Shown one piece after another: positions 1 to 12,539 of a stretch of 64,000 nt of DNA. The notes beneath the pieces are model-generated. The model was not told where the DNA came from and made no database searches. It worked only from the letters and a program-made list of their open reading frames with translations. The translations under genes were made by a program, and so were the position numbers. The stretch is from Sipunculus nudus (lineage: Eukaryota; Annelida; Sipuncula; Golfingiida; Sipunculidae). Location: NCBI GenBank assembly GCA_026874595.1, contig CM049307.1, positions 47,589,678 to 47,653,677 of the forward strand, given 5' to 3'. The number at the start of each line of letters is the position of its first letter. Within the stretch, counting starts at the first letter, position 1.

Positions 1-2306
1 TTACCTTAAAAATTGTTTCAAATTAATTTTTAAACATGAATATTTTCATCCGGTAGTGTTTCTAATTTTCCCTAAAAATTGTTGAAGATGTACGTGATGG
101 AAATAATGACAGTGGCTTTCACCATATTGATTAGTAGAGCTGCAGAATCAAATTGCAGTTTTGTTCAATTCTTGTCCTAGCATATTACTTATTCTTGCAT
201 TGGGACAGGTCTGTGTTATTTGGCTTGATTTGTGCAGGATGGGTTTTCTATGGGCTGTGTTGAAATGGGCCAAGTTGACGTGTGCAAGCTGATGGGTTGG
301 CTTGTGGGAAACCAAATTTTGCCTGACCTTAAAGACTTTTGAGACTGTCGGCAAATTCTGGTGGTCTGGCACCAACGTCATTTATTAAAATTATAAGCTA
401 CTGTTACTGTACATTTTAAGTTACATTTTTGATTTATATTAAGGTATTTTCATTTTATTAAATTCAGTTTTTTTTAAATTCAGTCCTTCCTCTCATCCAA
501 TTCTAAGTATTATACCATTCAAGGTAAAGGGTCACTATATTTTTTTCTGTCGCTTGTAGATGCTCCGCAGCATATGCAATTCTGGACATTTTGATTGATT
601 TATAGCCTTTACTGTTCTTTACATTTTATTATACACAGATCACTTGTGTGATCCATACAACTATTGGTGCTGCAATCTCTTTCTAATTTGACTAAGAGTT
701 GATAATTATATACTTATTGAGTAAAAGGCTTCCCACCACTTAATTACAAACACTTGAGAATTTGCTTACTTTTTAAAAATATTTTTTATCATGAATTTTT
801 GTTCTTGTTTATTGTGTTTTAATTACAAAATGCCATTTATAAAAGGTTGATGGAGTTTTGCTACTGAAATTTTTCAGATGAATGCCCATGAAGAAGTTCA
901 GTCAAAGAAAACCCCCCCAAAAATGTCACATTTTGGAAGTAGCCTGCTCAGCGAGGTGTACTAAACGGATTGTTTGACAGTGATCACTCCATTAATTTCT
1001 GAACCAGGCCTGCCAAGCACCACAATTATAAATAGTAACAATCAGTGAAGGGAATTCTGGGTAAATAAAAAGGTCACATTCATTGTAGATAAATCAGGAA
1101 TGGACTCTTACATTCTGAACAAATTATATTAATAATTTTAAAGGATAATAATCTAAGATAAGATTTGTACTGTTATAATAGTATAATATTAGGTTTTATT
1201 TAATTTGTAGTTTGAATGTGTACTTTGAATGCTTTTTGACAGATATAACAAGCTGATTATTTTTTTAAAATATACGAAGAATGTGTGGCTGGTTTCTTAT
1301 ATGTTATATATGAATGTATAAGAAAACCAGATGTAGGTTTAACGGAGCAAGTGATATAACAGGAAAAGTAAAAGCACACTGTTTAGCTGGATCAGAAACA
1401 GAATTATAGGCCTAATTTGTAAACTACATTAATACCACAACATATTCAGCCCCACACAAGTATTGTCAAAATTACATGCACTAATGGAAATTTCTGGCTA
1501 CAAATGAGTGTGGGTGCCCATGGGGCTTGACATGTAGAAACAGTCATTAAATAATCACTGTGAGGCTATATCAATTTAAATCACTTATCTAAGCATGAGT
1601 TTCCAGGAAGGGAATAAATATTGAATTTACTCATATGTACATCCAGATTAACAGGAAAGCATGGGGAAATATGTCATCAAAACAATGTTAAATATGACAT
1701 TTACAAGGGAAAACATTAATTATTGCATGGTATGTGATCAGAGTATTGCTCCATCATCATTGCAGAATAGATCTCAAGCTTGTAGCTGCCACTCGGATAG
1801 TAAATTAATTTGCAGTTAATCTGCTAAGTGGCTGCTGAAGGCTATTATGTCAATATTTTTCAGCCTCCGGCCTTCTGGTATATGGTGGAATTTGAAGTAA
1901 TGTAGAAAGTTCGTTCGCATGATAAAGTTAAGCCAAGGTGTCATTAAGTTTCTAATATGCAGGTTTTCACTGTTTTTCACCATTGTATATTTCAATGGAA
2001 TCATATTGTTCAGAACTTCAGGTATATAGATTTGGTGAAAAAAGGTCTGATGAAAAGTGCATCAAGCAAATATGATCATATCCCGGCAACCATGTCCCCC
2101 CATCAGCCTTTGTTGAATGAAGCATGTCAATTATGGAGTGCAGTTTGGGTTAATTTTATACTTTTAATCTACAAGTATCTTAAACTTACTAAAAGTATTG
2201 GTATGTCAAATCCATGTTCTAATTAAGGCATGAGATTTAAATGTACACTGTAAATGTATCCCCAGTTCAGATGCCTGAAGGTTGGTTATCCTCTCATGTA
2301 TGTATG

Positions 2307-2346
<40 letters not shown>

Positions 2347-3605
2347 GTTCCGGCGATGGACCAGCCCATTTGCATGTCATTCATTCCATTGATTTCTACT
2401 GTGGAAGAAAAAAAAGTGTATTAAGATGGTAGGCCGATCCTGACCGTGTCCTGACCTAAAACTGTATATATAATGTATATATGCATGTTGCATGAAGCTG
2501 TACTGAATAGATCCAAATTTTGTTCTTGCACGGTATACACCAGTGTATCATGTGGGAAGCTTTAAAGTGCTGCCTTGAATGGAAAACTTAACAGGAAACC
2601 TGACAAGTTAAATCGAAGGTGGAGACAGGAAAAGTTATATTTGGAAATTTAACTATAGAACCAATTGTGATGGTCTGGGTAACATTATGCATGGTTATTG
2701 CAAGACAGTCTAATGGTTTTCACAGCGATGAGAAGCTGAATAGTTTGCGAATCAGATTACATATACTGTTTGAGGTTTTTTCGTCAAGCAATGCTAAAAA
2801 TATTTTCAGTTATTCTCAGATGATAAGTTCATGGAAGAATTTTTGAGATTATGGAAGCAGTGTTCACAGTGATGACAATTTAGTTTCCAATATAATGAAT
2901 ACGAGAGCATACATCTACTATAAAATCTATTTAATGGACTACCCTTTTTTTGTATAACTTCCGTGGCATACAGGCATTTGTTGACCAGAGACTTTAAAGA
3001 CTAGTTCACATTTATGGAAAATGCAGCTTTAGTAGCTCACAGCAAAATGACCTACACCTTAAAAGTAGAAAGCACAAAATTATACCCAGAAGTGGCCAAA
3101 ATTTGTATATGCTCTTTATAATATTTAAGGACTGCAAAAGAAAAATTTAATTATTTCTTCACGCTTTTTGCATAAATTTCCATGCTTTTCAGAGAGAGGA
3201 TTAATCTTATCAAAACAGTGGAGGTTTGTGGATCAGCCAAGTTAAAGACCAATGGTTAAGTGTTTTGTGTATCATTTGTTTGTTATTGGTATATAAAGGT
3301 GTAAAGTAATGTGGCACGTCGATAGATGGAAGCTTAGCAGTGTCCCAGCAGATGATGTTATGTTCGTATCTCGTTTGCCTTTTATGCGATTGATCAATTT
3401 TGTTTTGCATATTTGTTGAATAAAGACTGAAGATTACACTTTTCAAACAGTCATTTTTACCAGTGTTGTTAGATGCATCTTCATACATGTTTTGAAAGTC
3501 TGATTAAAATGTGAGCAGTCTGATTGTGGGAGATTTTGTCCCCTAATGTTTAAGTAACCCTTCAGATAGTCACATATACTCCCTATACTGGCATCTAGAA
3601 GTCAC
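1..3605. other. AT-rich non-coding stretch
   Basis: No open reading frame here has recognisable protein features or convincing splice sites, and the few short frames look random. The stretch contains one CA microsatellite and a short hairpin at about 1287-1331 whose arms are CTGGTTTCTTATA and TATAAGAAAACCAG. It is intergenic or deep intronic DNA; which of the two cannot be told from this window. Confidence 0.6.
2311..2344. repeat. (CA)n microsatellite
   Basis: An uninterrupted run of about 17 CA dinucleotides, preceded by a short TGTA-rich stretch. It lies in non-coding DNA and is likely length-polymorphic. Confidence 0.97.
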
Positions 3606-3608
3606 TAA

Positions 3609-3862
3609 GGCCAAAAAAGAAATAAAAAGTATGGTTCTCAGGCATCGCCCGCGTCAATTTTAACCCCCCGCATCAAACATTTTTTATTTTTATTTTCATC
3701 TTTCAAGGAGATAAAATTATGTAATTTTGATCAGATTTCCTTTGTTTTGTAGTGCTTTTTATCTGTTTAAAAAAACGTACAAATAAAAGGTAATACAAAA
3801 ACCGCCCGTCCGCACTTATTTTTGAAAAAAAAGTGCCTAAGAACCATGCCCCTTTTTTGGCC
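3609..3862. mobile_element. 254-bp MITE with TAA target duplication, PIF/Harbinger-like
   Basis: The element starts GGCCAAAAAAG and ends CTTTTTTGGCC, and TAA flanks it directly on both sides. The inverted similarity continues inward: TATGGTTCTCAGGCA on the left matches the complement of TGCCTAAGAACCATG on the right. A three-base TWA target duplication is typical of PIF/Harbinger transposons. It is too short to encode a transposase, so it is a non-autonomous copy. A related pair of ends occurs at 38216 and 40476. Confidence 0.75.
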
Positions 3863-4249
3863 TAATTCGCCTAAATTTGAAATATATGAAAGGACATTTT
3901 TAGAAAATAATAGAGAAATATTAAGCAAACCCTCTCCATTGTTAATGTAACAAAATTTTGTAAAGATGTAACAAATGTTGGAGTTGTAAAATAAATCTGA
4001 ACATCAGAACTGTAGTCTTTTTAAAGGGGAGTTCATTTGTTATTTAGATTGTCCAACATTGTAGTATTGAAAAGAATACATATGCGCATTTCACAGTTAA
4101 CATGCAGTCCAATCTTAAGTTGTGTTTGTCAGGTTGGAATATTTTACAATTGCTCTAACAGGTAAACTTTTATTCACTCATCTGCTTGAGTGACTTGTAA
4201 AATATTTGTTGGTAAAGCTTTTTAGAAAACCTGTGATCTTATGCGATGG

Positions 4250-5345
4250 TGTGGCGGCGTCCCTCAGCCATACGTTAACCCATACTATTATAAAACAGCA
4301 GGAGCTAGCATCACCAAATTTAATGCAAAAAATCAGTCATCTAAAAAACTCAATCAGATTTTGCTATCTGCATTTACATTTATAGGGTAAAAGCTAACAA
4401 ACCTTAAAAAATCTTCTCCGAAACTGTTCAGCCAAACTGGCCAGTATTTCACAAAAATGATCCTAGGAACAATCCCTCTCAAGTTTATTCGAATGATTTC
4501 AATTTGATGATTTTTGGCAGTGTTACAGGATACTGAACTTACTCATTTGGCTAAAAAAAAATTACAATATTACGATGGGCTGGAGCTATCATCACTAATT
4601 TTTATGAAAATGTTGGTCACACAAGACATTTTAAATTGAGCTATTGGTTGCGCAATCTGCATCGACTTATTTGTACGAGGGTCATCGGTCATCAGTACAT
4701 TAACCCATCATTTTTTCAGAAATAGCTGGAGCTAGCACCCAAAATTTAACAACAACAAAAATCAGTAAAAAGTCAAACGTTGGATGGAGCCTCTTGTGTG
4801 CCACCTGCATCAATTAACATTTTACGCGGGAATAACCTTGAAAACCTTTGAAAATCTGCTCCAAATCATTCAGCCAAATTGTTCAATATTTCACAAAAAC
4901 GATCCTCTCAAGTTTCTTCAAATGGTTTGGAGAATATTTGCCGAGTTACAGGAATTTGAACTTATTCATTTGGCAAAGTAAGCACACTAACATAACAATC
5001 TCAGAAACGATACGAGCTAGCATCACCAAGGTGTGTGCAAATACTGGTAACATGACTCACATTTGAAATTAAGGTTTTTTGGTGCCACCATTGACCTGTT
5101 TTTTACGGGCAAAAAAACTTTTACTTTTAGCCTTTTCAGCCTAAAAATGTTTTATGATAAAACTATCAAGCTGAACTTTTCACAAGAATCATTCTAGTTT
5201 AGGGTTCATTAAATTGTATAAGAATAGATTGGGTTCATTGATTTTTTGTAGAGTCATAGAAAGCTTAGGGTTAATCTTGTGGCCATTAGTAAGCCTATTT
5301 CAAATTGAGGACTAATGTAGTCTTCTTCTGCAAAACTGTTGTTTC
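4250..5345. repeat. Degenerate tandem repeat, unit about 270 bp
   Basis: The phrase GGAGCTAGCATCACCAA and variants recur at about 4311, 4581, 4726 and 5013. Each is followed by related text about a pooled AAATCTKCTCC, TTCAGCCAAA and CACAAAAAYGATCCT series. At least three diverged units are visible, one of them partial. A short hairpin with arms TCACTCA and TGAGTGA sits just upstream at about 4173-4194. The frames that stay open here are repeat accidents, not genes. Confidence 0.6.
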
Positions 5346-6065
5346 AACTTCTGTTACATTGCACAACAAGTGTCACATGCATGGGCCATGACGCTCAACT
5401 GAATTCAAGGAACCTTGTACAATGGGTAAAATGACTCCCAAACGCTCAAAATTATGCATTTTGCCAGTATACCTCAGATATAGGTAAAATTGGCCTTATT
5501 TTACATCCAAATGAAACCATTTGTGCCCATTTGACTAATAGAGTGCTAAAATCATGTTCTTTCACACAGCCCGCAGAATAAAGGCCAGTGACATTAATGC
5601 AGCTTTTTTCAGTATTTTATTTTCAGGAACCTCTCTTGATCTGAATCAAATTAAACGTTTCTTGGTCCAGCTGTAACCAATCATGCAAATCTGTCATATA
5701 GGGTGCTCAAATCATGTTCTTTCACATAACTTGCAATATAAAGGTCACTTTGGCCTATTTTCAGGTTTCCAAGGACATTTGCCTTGAACTGGCGGTTTCT
5801 AGGTCTAACGGTTATGATTTGTGCCCTTTTAAAAGCTAGCCCGCTGTGAAGGTCGCATAAATCGAGAAAAATGCGTAAAAAATTGGGGGAAAATACAGGT
5901 GGCGCCACGTGTCTCCAGGAAATGATGAAACAGTTCACGATCAATATGCATGTAAAAAAATTATGACAATCAATACATTAGTTATTCAGATACTGGAGTT
6001 TTTGTATCCAATTTTTAATTATTCTAGGGGGGATTACTTAGGAGTCCCTTAGCTCAGAGGATATG

Positions 6066-6078
6066 GGTCACAGTGACC
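6066..6078. promoter_or_regulatory. Perfect IR3 nuclear-receptor-type palindrome (ERE-like)
   Basis: The sequence reads GGTCACAGTGACC, two AGGTCA half-sites facing each other across three bases. This is the canonical estrogen response element core. It lies inside a repeat, so function is only inferred from sequence match. Confidence 0.45.
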
Positions 6079-6202
6079 TAATTTCCGGTTTCCAAGGATA
6101 CTGGAAGTTAGAAGATTCTAGGTCATATGGATACAGTTTGTGCCCCATCTGACTCACTGAGTGCTTAAAAATCATGTTTTCTCATCCTAATTCGCATGAT
6201 AA

Positions 6203-6217
6203 AGGTCACCATGACCT
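6203..6217. promoter_or_regulatory. Second full IR3 palindrome (ERE-like)
   Basis: The sequence AGGTCACCATGACCT matches the 15-base AGGTCA-N3-TGACCT consensus at all twelve half-site positions. It sits in the next family B segment, 137 bases after the first site, in the corresponding part of the repeat. Weaker forms occur at 5742-5756 (one mismatch) and 8317-8331 (one mismatch). Confidence 0.45.
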
Positions 6218-6689
6218 AAATTGAGGTTTTCCAGGGAGATTTTCCTAGGACCTACCTGGATGTAAAATTAAATTTCTAGGCTTAACGGTTACGGTTTGTG
6301 TCCTATTAATAGAAAGACCAATTCAAAAATAGAGAAAAAAATGTGTAAAAATAAAATATTGCAGCTGGTGCCTCCAGTCTTTAGGAATAGATGGACCACA
6401 CCATGATCAATATACGTCGAACGTATCATGGCAATCACTGCATTAGTTATTCAGATACTGGAGTTTTTTTATCATTTTTTTATTATTACGAGCCCCATAG
6501 CTCGGAGGATATGTGTAACAGAGACCTTATTCCAGGTTTTCACGGAGATTTTTCATGGACCTCCCTAGATTTCAAGTTAGAAGATCCTAGGTCTAGCGGT
6601 TGCGGTTTGTGCCCTGTTAACGACCGGACGGACGACGGACATTGGATGATCGCTATGGCTCTGATGACTTTAAGTCAGCTGAGCTAAAT

Positions 6690-7189
6690 ATTATTCTTAT
6701 TCTATGGCTTCACTCCAGGCATCTCCCTTGACTCAGCTCAGCTGGGCTTCCTCTCTGCCCTGTCATGCCCCCCAACCCCAGGATGCATAAACTAGATGAA
6801 TGACATAGTTTTCTATATTTAATTTACTTATTGTAGATTTTTATTTTATTGCTACATTTTGGATTTTGCATTGTTACTATTGTATCACAAGGGGTTACAA
6901 TGATTAAAGTGCATATTTTTTGTGTCCACAAAGTGATGTATTGCTATAAAAGTGTGGGTTTTCATAACATGAGGAATCGCTTACTTCAGAAATGTAAAAG
7001 CTTTGGGGCCAGACTTCTTTTTTTCACAAATGTTTAATTGAGTATTCATTTCAGTATTAAAAGTTTTTATTGGAAAATTATACATGTATTTGTTACTCCC
7101 TCGCCCAACAGTGAGCATCATATTAACCGAATCTTTTATTTAGTTAATATAATTTAGCATGTACTGAAAACTCCAATGTAAACAATACA
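6690..7189. other. Non-coding stretch with nothing recognised
   Basis: AT-rich DNA with no gene, no clear repeat end and no credible RNA gene visible. Confidence 0.5.
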
Positions 7190-7275
7190 GTGAAACTCCT
7201 CTAGTTAAGCCGGACACTCAAGGGACTCGAGGATTTTGTCCGTATTTGTGAGTTTTTCTGTTTAGAGGGGTCTGC
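7190..7275 (+). mobile_element. Pogo/Tc1-like transposon end, fragment
   Basis: Directly after a TA dinucleotide the sequence starts CAGTGAAACTCCTCTAG and continues with GCCGGACAC, a TTTTGTCCG phrase and TTTAGAGGGGT. This CAGTG-type end, with an internal inverted TCTAGTTAAGCCGGAC/GTCCG..TTTAGAGG pattern, resembles terminal repeats of pogo-like elements. A possible partner end (AGTTTCACT) lies at about 8032-8041, beyond the MITE at 7450-8022, which would make that MITE nested. The right end is weak. Confidence 0.4.
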
Positions 7276-7449
7276 TTGCGTCAATTCTTCATTGAATGTT
7301 ACTGATATCCTCTATTTTGATTAAATGTACGCTTAATTTGAAATACAAATATGCATTTGAAATTTATAAAATATAATTAATAAAAAAAAAAAATAAAGCC
7401 AAACACTTTCTTTCTCTCTTAACTTCATCAGCTAGACATCGCAGTCTTA

Positions 7450-7734
7450 GGCCCCTTTTCCATGCGAGCGGAAACGCGCGCGTTTCAGCGCGCTGAAAAA
7501 AACGCGCTGAATTTAGCTTTTCCATATGCGCGGAAACGCGCGCGTTTCCGCGGTATCCCCCCTCCGCATAACGTGCTCTTATAAGGGAATCCCCATCCTA
7601 AATCGTTCCCAGTAACATGTTAAGCATGTACATGTATTTGTACATGTCACTGTACATGCATTTATAACTTTCGTTATATTTACAGGAACGTATATATAGT
7701 TTTCATTACTATTGACATTCATAATAATACATAT

Positions 7735-7812
<78 letters not shown>

Positions 7813-8022
7813 TAAAGGGGAAAAGCAGAGCAGCGATAAAGTATGATTTGTCACCACGATCAATGCTGGGGCGTCTGCAAGCAGAGAGCATTCGTGTACT
7901 TGACCTCTACAAGAATACTCACCCGCGCGCGTTTCCGCGCGCATGGAAAAGGGACACATGATTAACACTGGTGCGACTTTTCCGCGCGCGGAAACGCGCG
8001 CCGCGCGCATGGAAAAGGCCCC
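7450..8022. mobile_element. 573-bp MITE with GC-rich terminal repeats and TTA target duplication
   Basis: The left end GGCCCCTTTTCCATGCG and the right end CGCATGGAAAAGGCCCC are near-inverted copies, flanked on both sides by TTA. Inside each end lie CGCG-rich hairpin blocks with repeated GGAAACGCGCGC and its complement. The centre holds a TA microsatellite. A three-base TTA duplication fits PIF/Harbinger. A 143-codon minus-strand frame running through the TA run is not a gene. Confidence 0.75.
7747..7809. repeat. (TA)n microsatellite
   Basis: About 31 consecutive TA units in the middle of the GC-ended MITE. The run gives a spurious Ile-Tyr open frame on the minus strand. Confidence 0.95.
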
Positions 8023-8152
8023 TTATCTTGGCAGTTTCACTTCAACGTACCATGCTTTATCTTCTAATCAAGTTGTACATCATGGATGGTTGCACTAGGC
8101 ATATTGAAGATTGGTTATTGACAGCATCCAGACATCCTGTATTTTTTTGGCA

Positions 8153-8345
8153 TAGCTGACTTTCTGACAAAGTCAGCTGAGGTATAGGAATGGCACTTTG
8201 TCCGTTGTCTGTCCCGCCGTCCGTTAGCAGGGCACAAATTGTAACCGCTAACCCTAGAAACTTGTGACTAAATATTCAGGTAGGCTAATGAAAAATCTCC
8301 TTGAAAATCAGAAATTAGGTCACTGCGACCTTTATCCTCCGAGCT
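8153..8345 (-). mobile_element. Family B element end in reverse orientation
   Basis: The segment opens with a perfect hairpin, arms AGCTGACTTT and AAAGTCAGCT, followed by GTCCGTTGTCTGTCCC, CACAAATTGTAACCGCTA and a GAGCTATG phrase. In reverse complement this is the 3' end of family B as seen at 6600-6687 and 40860-40975. It includes the near-ERE palindrome at 8317-8331. Confidence 0.65.
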
Positions 8346-9590
8346 ATGTCGCTCGTAAGTCTAAATTTTGGAAAATGTTAGCAAATGCAAAATATCAAAT
8401 ATTAAATATATGCTAGCCTAACAATACTGTGCACCTTTGTGGACTAAATCAAAGATGCAGGAGCCTCTCATGAACAAATATTTCTAGAAGTATCATTTCA
8501 GCTATGTGACAAAAATATGTGCTTAACCATGGGAATGTATGAACACCTGTCAATTATAGGAAGAAAGTGGAAAGTATATTAATACACATTTAATTTATTA
8601 ACTGAAATAAAATGCTGTAAAAAATTATAAAATTTATTCTCATTCTCAAAAGAGCATAATCAACATCTTATAAGTATATATTATATTTGTATTGTGTGAT
8701 AAATGAAAATTGTGACCCGAAGCCATTTAATAATGCAATAAAGATAAAAACATTTTGTGCCTAAGAGTTATATAAAAGGAAACATTCGACCAAAAAATGT
8801 GTTAATGTTATTAATAATTCTAGGAGGAAAGAGAGAGAGACAGAGAGACAGAGGGAGAAAGCGAGAGAGGGGGAAGCATTAAACAGTGCTTATAGGAAAA
8901 AGGTTTATTCATAATCATTAATATATTTATTGATAAACAGAGATGGACAGACAGACCTGATCACTTTATTCACATTCTGCTGAGGCAAGATTATAATATA
9001 CATTTCAATTAGATCCAAATTTATTTATTACACTAATTGTTTTTCTCATTTAATAAATCCTTATACAATATCTATAAATCTATTGGGCCAATGGCAAGGG
9101 GAGGGAGGGTTAATGGTAGGAGTTACAACACCTTTGCATATACACACAGAATATTAACAGTGCTTACAGGAAGAAAAGTTTATTCATAATTACTAAATAT
9201 TTAAAAACCGACAGGGAGATGGACAAACAAGGCCAATCATTTTATTTCATATTCTACCGAGGCAGGAAAATAATGAACCAATGTTTCATTAAGATCCTCA
9301 TTATATTCTCATATATTTTCTATTTGCATTATAACATATATGTCTGAATATATGTTGATAAACAATTCTTTAATTGCATCATCAATTACCCTAATTTTAT
9401 CGAATAAAAGCGCATGATGCATACACATGTATTAACTTTTGCACCACAAAAAATATATATATTTGATAAATTTGAAAAACAATAGATATCTAAAAGTATA
9501 ACTTAAATCAAAATTTATAATTTAAAGTGCATCTTTGTTTATCCATAATTTGTGTATAATATTTGGCTTCTTAACAATGCAAGTGAATAA
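8346..9590. other. Repeat-derived AT-rich stretch, no gene
   Basis: Parts match family A sequence elsewhere: TCTGCTGAGGCAAGATTATAA-type text at about 8974 and 9256 recurs at about 16377. GA-rich low-complexity DNA lies at about 8824-8874. No coding potential is visible. Confidence 0.5.
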
Positions 9591-10264
9591 AATAAGAGAC
9601 TCCTAAACAAATTCAATAACAGCCTAATTTTGGAGCTTTTATTTTAAAATTTCAGATTTTTCACAGATTAAATCCTTACTTGCTCTGTACATGCGGTGAA
9701 AATGAATCCACAGTACTTACTGGGGAAGAAAACGTGCCATGGCCAAAATTTAAGGTTCTGATTTTCATTCTATTAACTTAAACATTTGCAAAATTCAGAT
9801 CTAATTTTGGGTATATAATGGAATCCTGATAAAATAAATTTATATCCCTGAAAAAACGTCTCTAGCTTCAACATTTTTCATATTAAGAGAGTAAATGTCT
9901 TTCCTGATTTTTTACGAAGTGCATTATGTTCGGGCCCATAACTTCAAGAAATTACAGAATATTGGCCTAATTTCTGGTATGTACATAGGAAATATATAGA
10001 AATATATTTACCTAAAATATGGTCAAAAACAGATCAGTTGTTTTGATATTAGGCAATCTAGAAGTGTGACAATAGGTGTTTAATGGAAATTGGGGTTTTT
10101 CCTTAATACTTTGAAGGAACGAAGTCGTAGTGATCCACTGTTCGGTATGGTAGGAGATTTTTGGAACATCTAACTGAATGTCGAATTTCGGATTCGCAGA
10201 TCCAACGGTTTCAAAACAAAGGGCCCTCGCTATACCCCAGTTCACTTATAGTCAGCTGAGCTAA
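9590..10264 (+). mobile_element. Family A interspersed element, 3' part
   Basis: The text runs from AATTCAATAACAGCCTAATTT through GGGCCCATAACTT and TTTTGATATTAGGCA to the shared terminus AGTCAGCTGAGCTAA. The same order is found at about 17085-17611, 54050-54728 and 60715-61432. All four copies are in the same orientation. There is no transposase frame, so the family is non-autonomous or heavily decayed. Confidence 0.7.
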
Positions 10265-10367
10265 AAACTTATAAAAAAAACCTACAGTATCTTGATAATT
10301 AATGTGGATTGACATGAGTCTTGCCTTGAATATTAACCATGACTATTTTTGTCAGTTCCCGAAAACT

Positions 10368-10549
10368 GGTGGCGCCACGAGTATTTTTTTTCTAATTTTT
10401 ACGATTGTTTTTTTGTTTTGTTTTTGAGACCATCAAATATCAGCAGTTATGTCATTTTCTCAGCTGTTGTTTCATCCACTGTCCTGAAACCCGATGTGTT
10501 AATTAATAATGAGTGGTTTCTTCAGTCCCTGAAGATTGGTGGCGCCACC
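10368..10549. repeat. Two copies of a GGTGGCGCCAC palindrome block
   Basis: GGTGGCGCCAC lies at 10368-10378 and GGTGGCGCCACC at 10538-10549, each after a TCAGTYCC..GAA phrase and before GTATTTTKTTT. The spacing of 170 bases indicates a short tandem duplication of this block. Confidence 0.7.
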
Positions 10550-10689
10550 TGTATTTTGTTTCTTTTTTATGCATTTTTTCCTTTATTTTGACACTGCCAA
10601 ATTGTACAATATGATACAATCAGATTCGCAAGTGTAGTTTCATCTTTGTCCTGAAACCTTATGTGATTATTAGGGCCCCGCTTGAATAA

Positions 10690-11405
10690 TCAGATGTCCT
10701 ATATTAATCACCCAGTCCGTCTGTCCGTTTGTCTTTCTGCATGTCCGTCAAATTTGTTTCCTCCAGTTTGCATTGACATATAAATTATAACTTGACATAT
10801 AAATGGCACCTCTAACGCAAGAACTATGCATTTTAAGCTAAAATGTTTATCCCAAACCATCCATTATGCACATATAGCCGACCTGATAAAAGGGAAGAAC
10901 CTGATAGATTTTGGGGTCACAATGTCACAGGAGCCATCTGTCCATATACATTTGTTTCCGTATATTTGTAACTCATTTGGATTGACATATTGCTTGCAGT
11001 CTGAGCTTATATATGACCCAACATTAATTCCAGAACCCTTTTGATTGTGGGGTCATAAGGTCAATGGTCAAGGTCACAGGACCCATGCACTTCTTTAAAA
11101 ATATTGTGGATGTATTTTAAGCTGCACAACTCAACGCAAATCTTCTGTCTTCCACATGGGGGGGGGGGGGGGCGCATGCCAATTGGGGAAGTTTCTTTTG
11201 GGGATTTTTTTTTGGGGGGGGGGGGGTCACAAGTTCAAAGGTCAATGTCACAGGACTCATCCATACATTAGTGTATGGATGATTACTCAAATTTGGATAG
11301 AAAGGATCTTCAAACTGATCAGAGGACCCATATTTTGAAAGAGCTCATAAACATATCCTTTTAGACAATTCATCTAAGCGTCGAGACTCATCGAGTCACA
11401 GTCGA
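10690..11405 (+). repeat. Diverged AGGTCA-box tandem repeat element
   Basis: At 11050 the strand reads GGGTCA, two bases, AGGTCA, one base, TGGTCA, AGGTCA, CAGG. Weaker versions occur at about 10914 and 11227. The units are interrupted by two poly-G runs (about 11159-11172 and 11213-11226). A short hairpin with arms GACTC and GAGTC lies at about 11385-11397. The box matches the one in the intronic array at 27-35 kb, on the opposite strand, although the surrounding sequence differs. Confidence 0.55.
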
Positions 11406-11499
11406 AATAATAGTAATGTTATACATTTTGTGAATTTAGAAAATAAAATATCGGTACATGATTTGACTTGATGTGAGCCAAATTGAGGATAAACAATAG

Positions 11500-12355
11500 T
11501 CCGGGAGACGAGTTGGCAAAATTGTTAATTGTCCCTAAAAGAACAACAAAATCCAAGGTTATTTTCACAAACCATTGGTATTAGGATGTTTATTTAATGA
11601 GGTCTGCTCAGGATCTACCCTTGCAAAAGGTTTCATATTCAGCATCAAAGAGAGCCTGTTGGGGGAAAAAATCAGAATTTTAGTTGAACGGATTTAAGAA
11701 CACCTTAAGGCCAATAACTTTGTCAGCCTGAAAGTAATCAATACGTATGAGCTAGTTGGAAAGGTAAGAACATGCACTTTAAAATGAATACTCGTTTGAA
11801 AAAAATGTAACATTAACTGCTAATAAAGTACCCCTTACTCCTAAGATTTTGGGAAAATAACCTTTTTGTACATTCACCAGGGTCCTTATATGAGGACAGA
11901 AATAATTTTTGCAGGTTTGCAGTAGCTAGATATTTGCTATTAAAATGCTTACATGCATTAAGTCTTATGTGGCCTCTTTATCAATAACTTTCATGAGAAA
12001 CTGAGTATAATATAGGTCAGAAATAACATACATTTGTTCAACTGTTTCCTCCCAGCTAATGTTAGTCTAAAGTCAGCATGGCAAATTTGGTATCAATGGA
12101 TAGCTATTACCTTAGGCGTATTAATGCATGCATATATTTTAGAAATCTTTCAGAAATTAATCAAAAATGAAAAAAAGTTACCCGCTACCCCTTTATTTCA
12201 CTCGATTATTCCAGTTCTCATTTGAGATTTGCATCACTGAGATATCGCCTTTACATTCTCATGACAGTATCTAATTTACTAGGAACTAACTGTTATTATT
12301 ACTGAGAGAATTCAGAGTAATTTTGCTTTTTCATCCTGTCTGTATTGTCAGAAAA
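11500..12355 (+). repeat. Arm 1 of an inverted duplication
   Basis: This segment matches the reverse complement of 17850-18703 through most of its length. Examples are AATTGTCCCTAAAA near the start, AAATATATGCATGCATTAAT-like text in the middle, GGCGATATCTCAGTGATG (as complement), and ATCCTGTCTGTATTG at the end. The arms are diverged, with small indels, and are separated by about 5.5 kb. Confidence 0.75.
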
Positions 12356-12539
12356 AGAAACGTATCGATCGAGTACAGTTCTATCTTTAAATGTGTTATT
12401 TATCAACAAGAAGAGGATATTACGTAGCAATTCAATTGGCCACCTATTATCGTGAGCATGTGTTCGCCCTCGCGCCACATTGAGGCGATAATTAATTTTT
12501 TTTACTTTGGTAAGGTTGTTTTAGAATTTTTTAACAATT

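Larger units (their letters stand above)
5540..6687 (+). mobile_element. Interspersed repeat family B, three diverged copies in series
   Basis: Three successive segments share the order: 'GCCCCATAGCTC..GAGGATATGGGT', a GGTTTCCAAGGA-like phrase, a TTTGTGCCC phrase and a GGTGGCGCCAC-like palindrome (5899). The last segment ends with GGACGGACGACGGAC and then a hairpin whose right arm is AAGTCAGCTGAGCTA. The same 3' end is used by copies at 40579-40975 and, in reverse, 8153-8345. No transposase was found. Two perfect AGGTCA-type inverted repeats with three-base spacers lie at 6066-6078 and 6203-6217. Confidence 0.7.

Noticed and set aside
1287..1331. Short hairpin as a microRNA precursor
   Set aside because: The stem is only about 14 bp with an AT-only loop region, too short for a typical animal precursor.
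7579..8010. 143-codon minus-strand frame with an Ile-Tyr run
   Set aside because: It runs through a TA microsatellite and the GC-rich end of a MITE.
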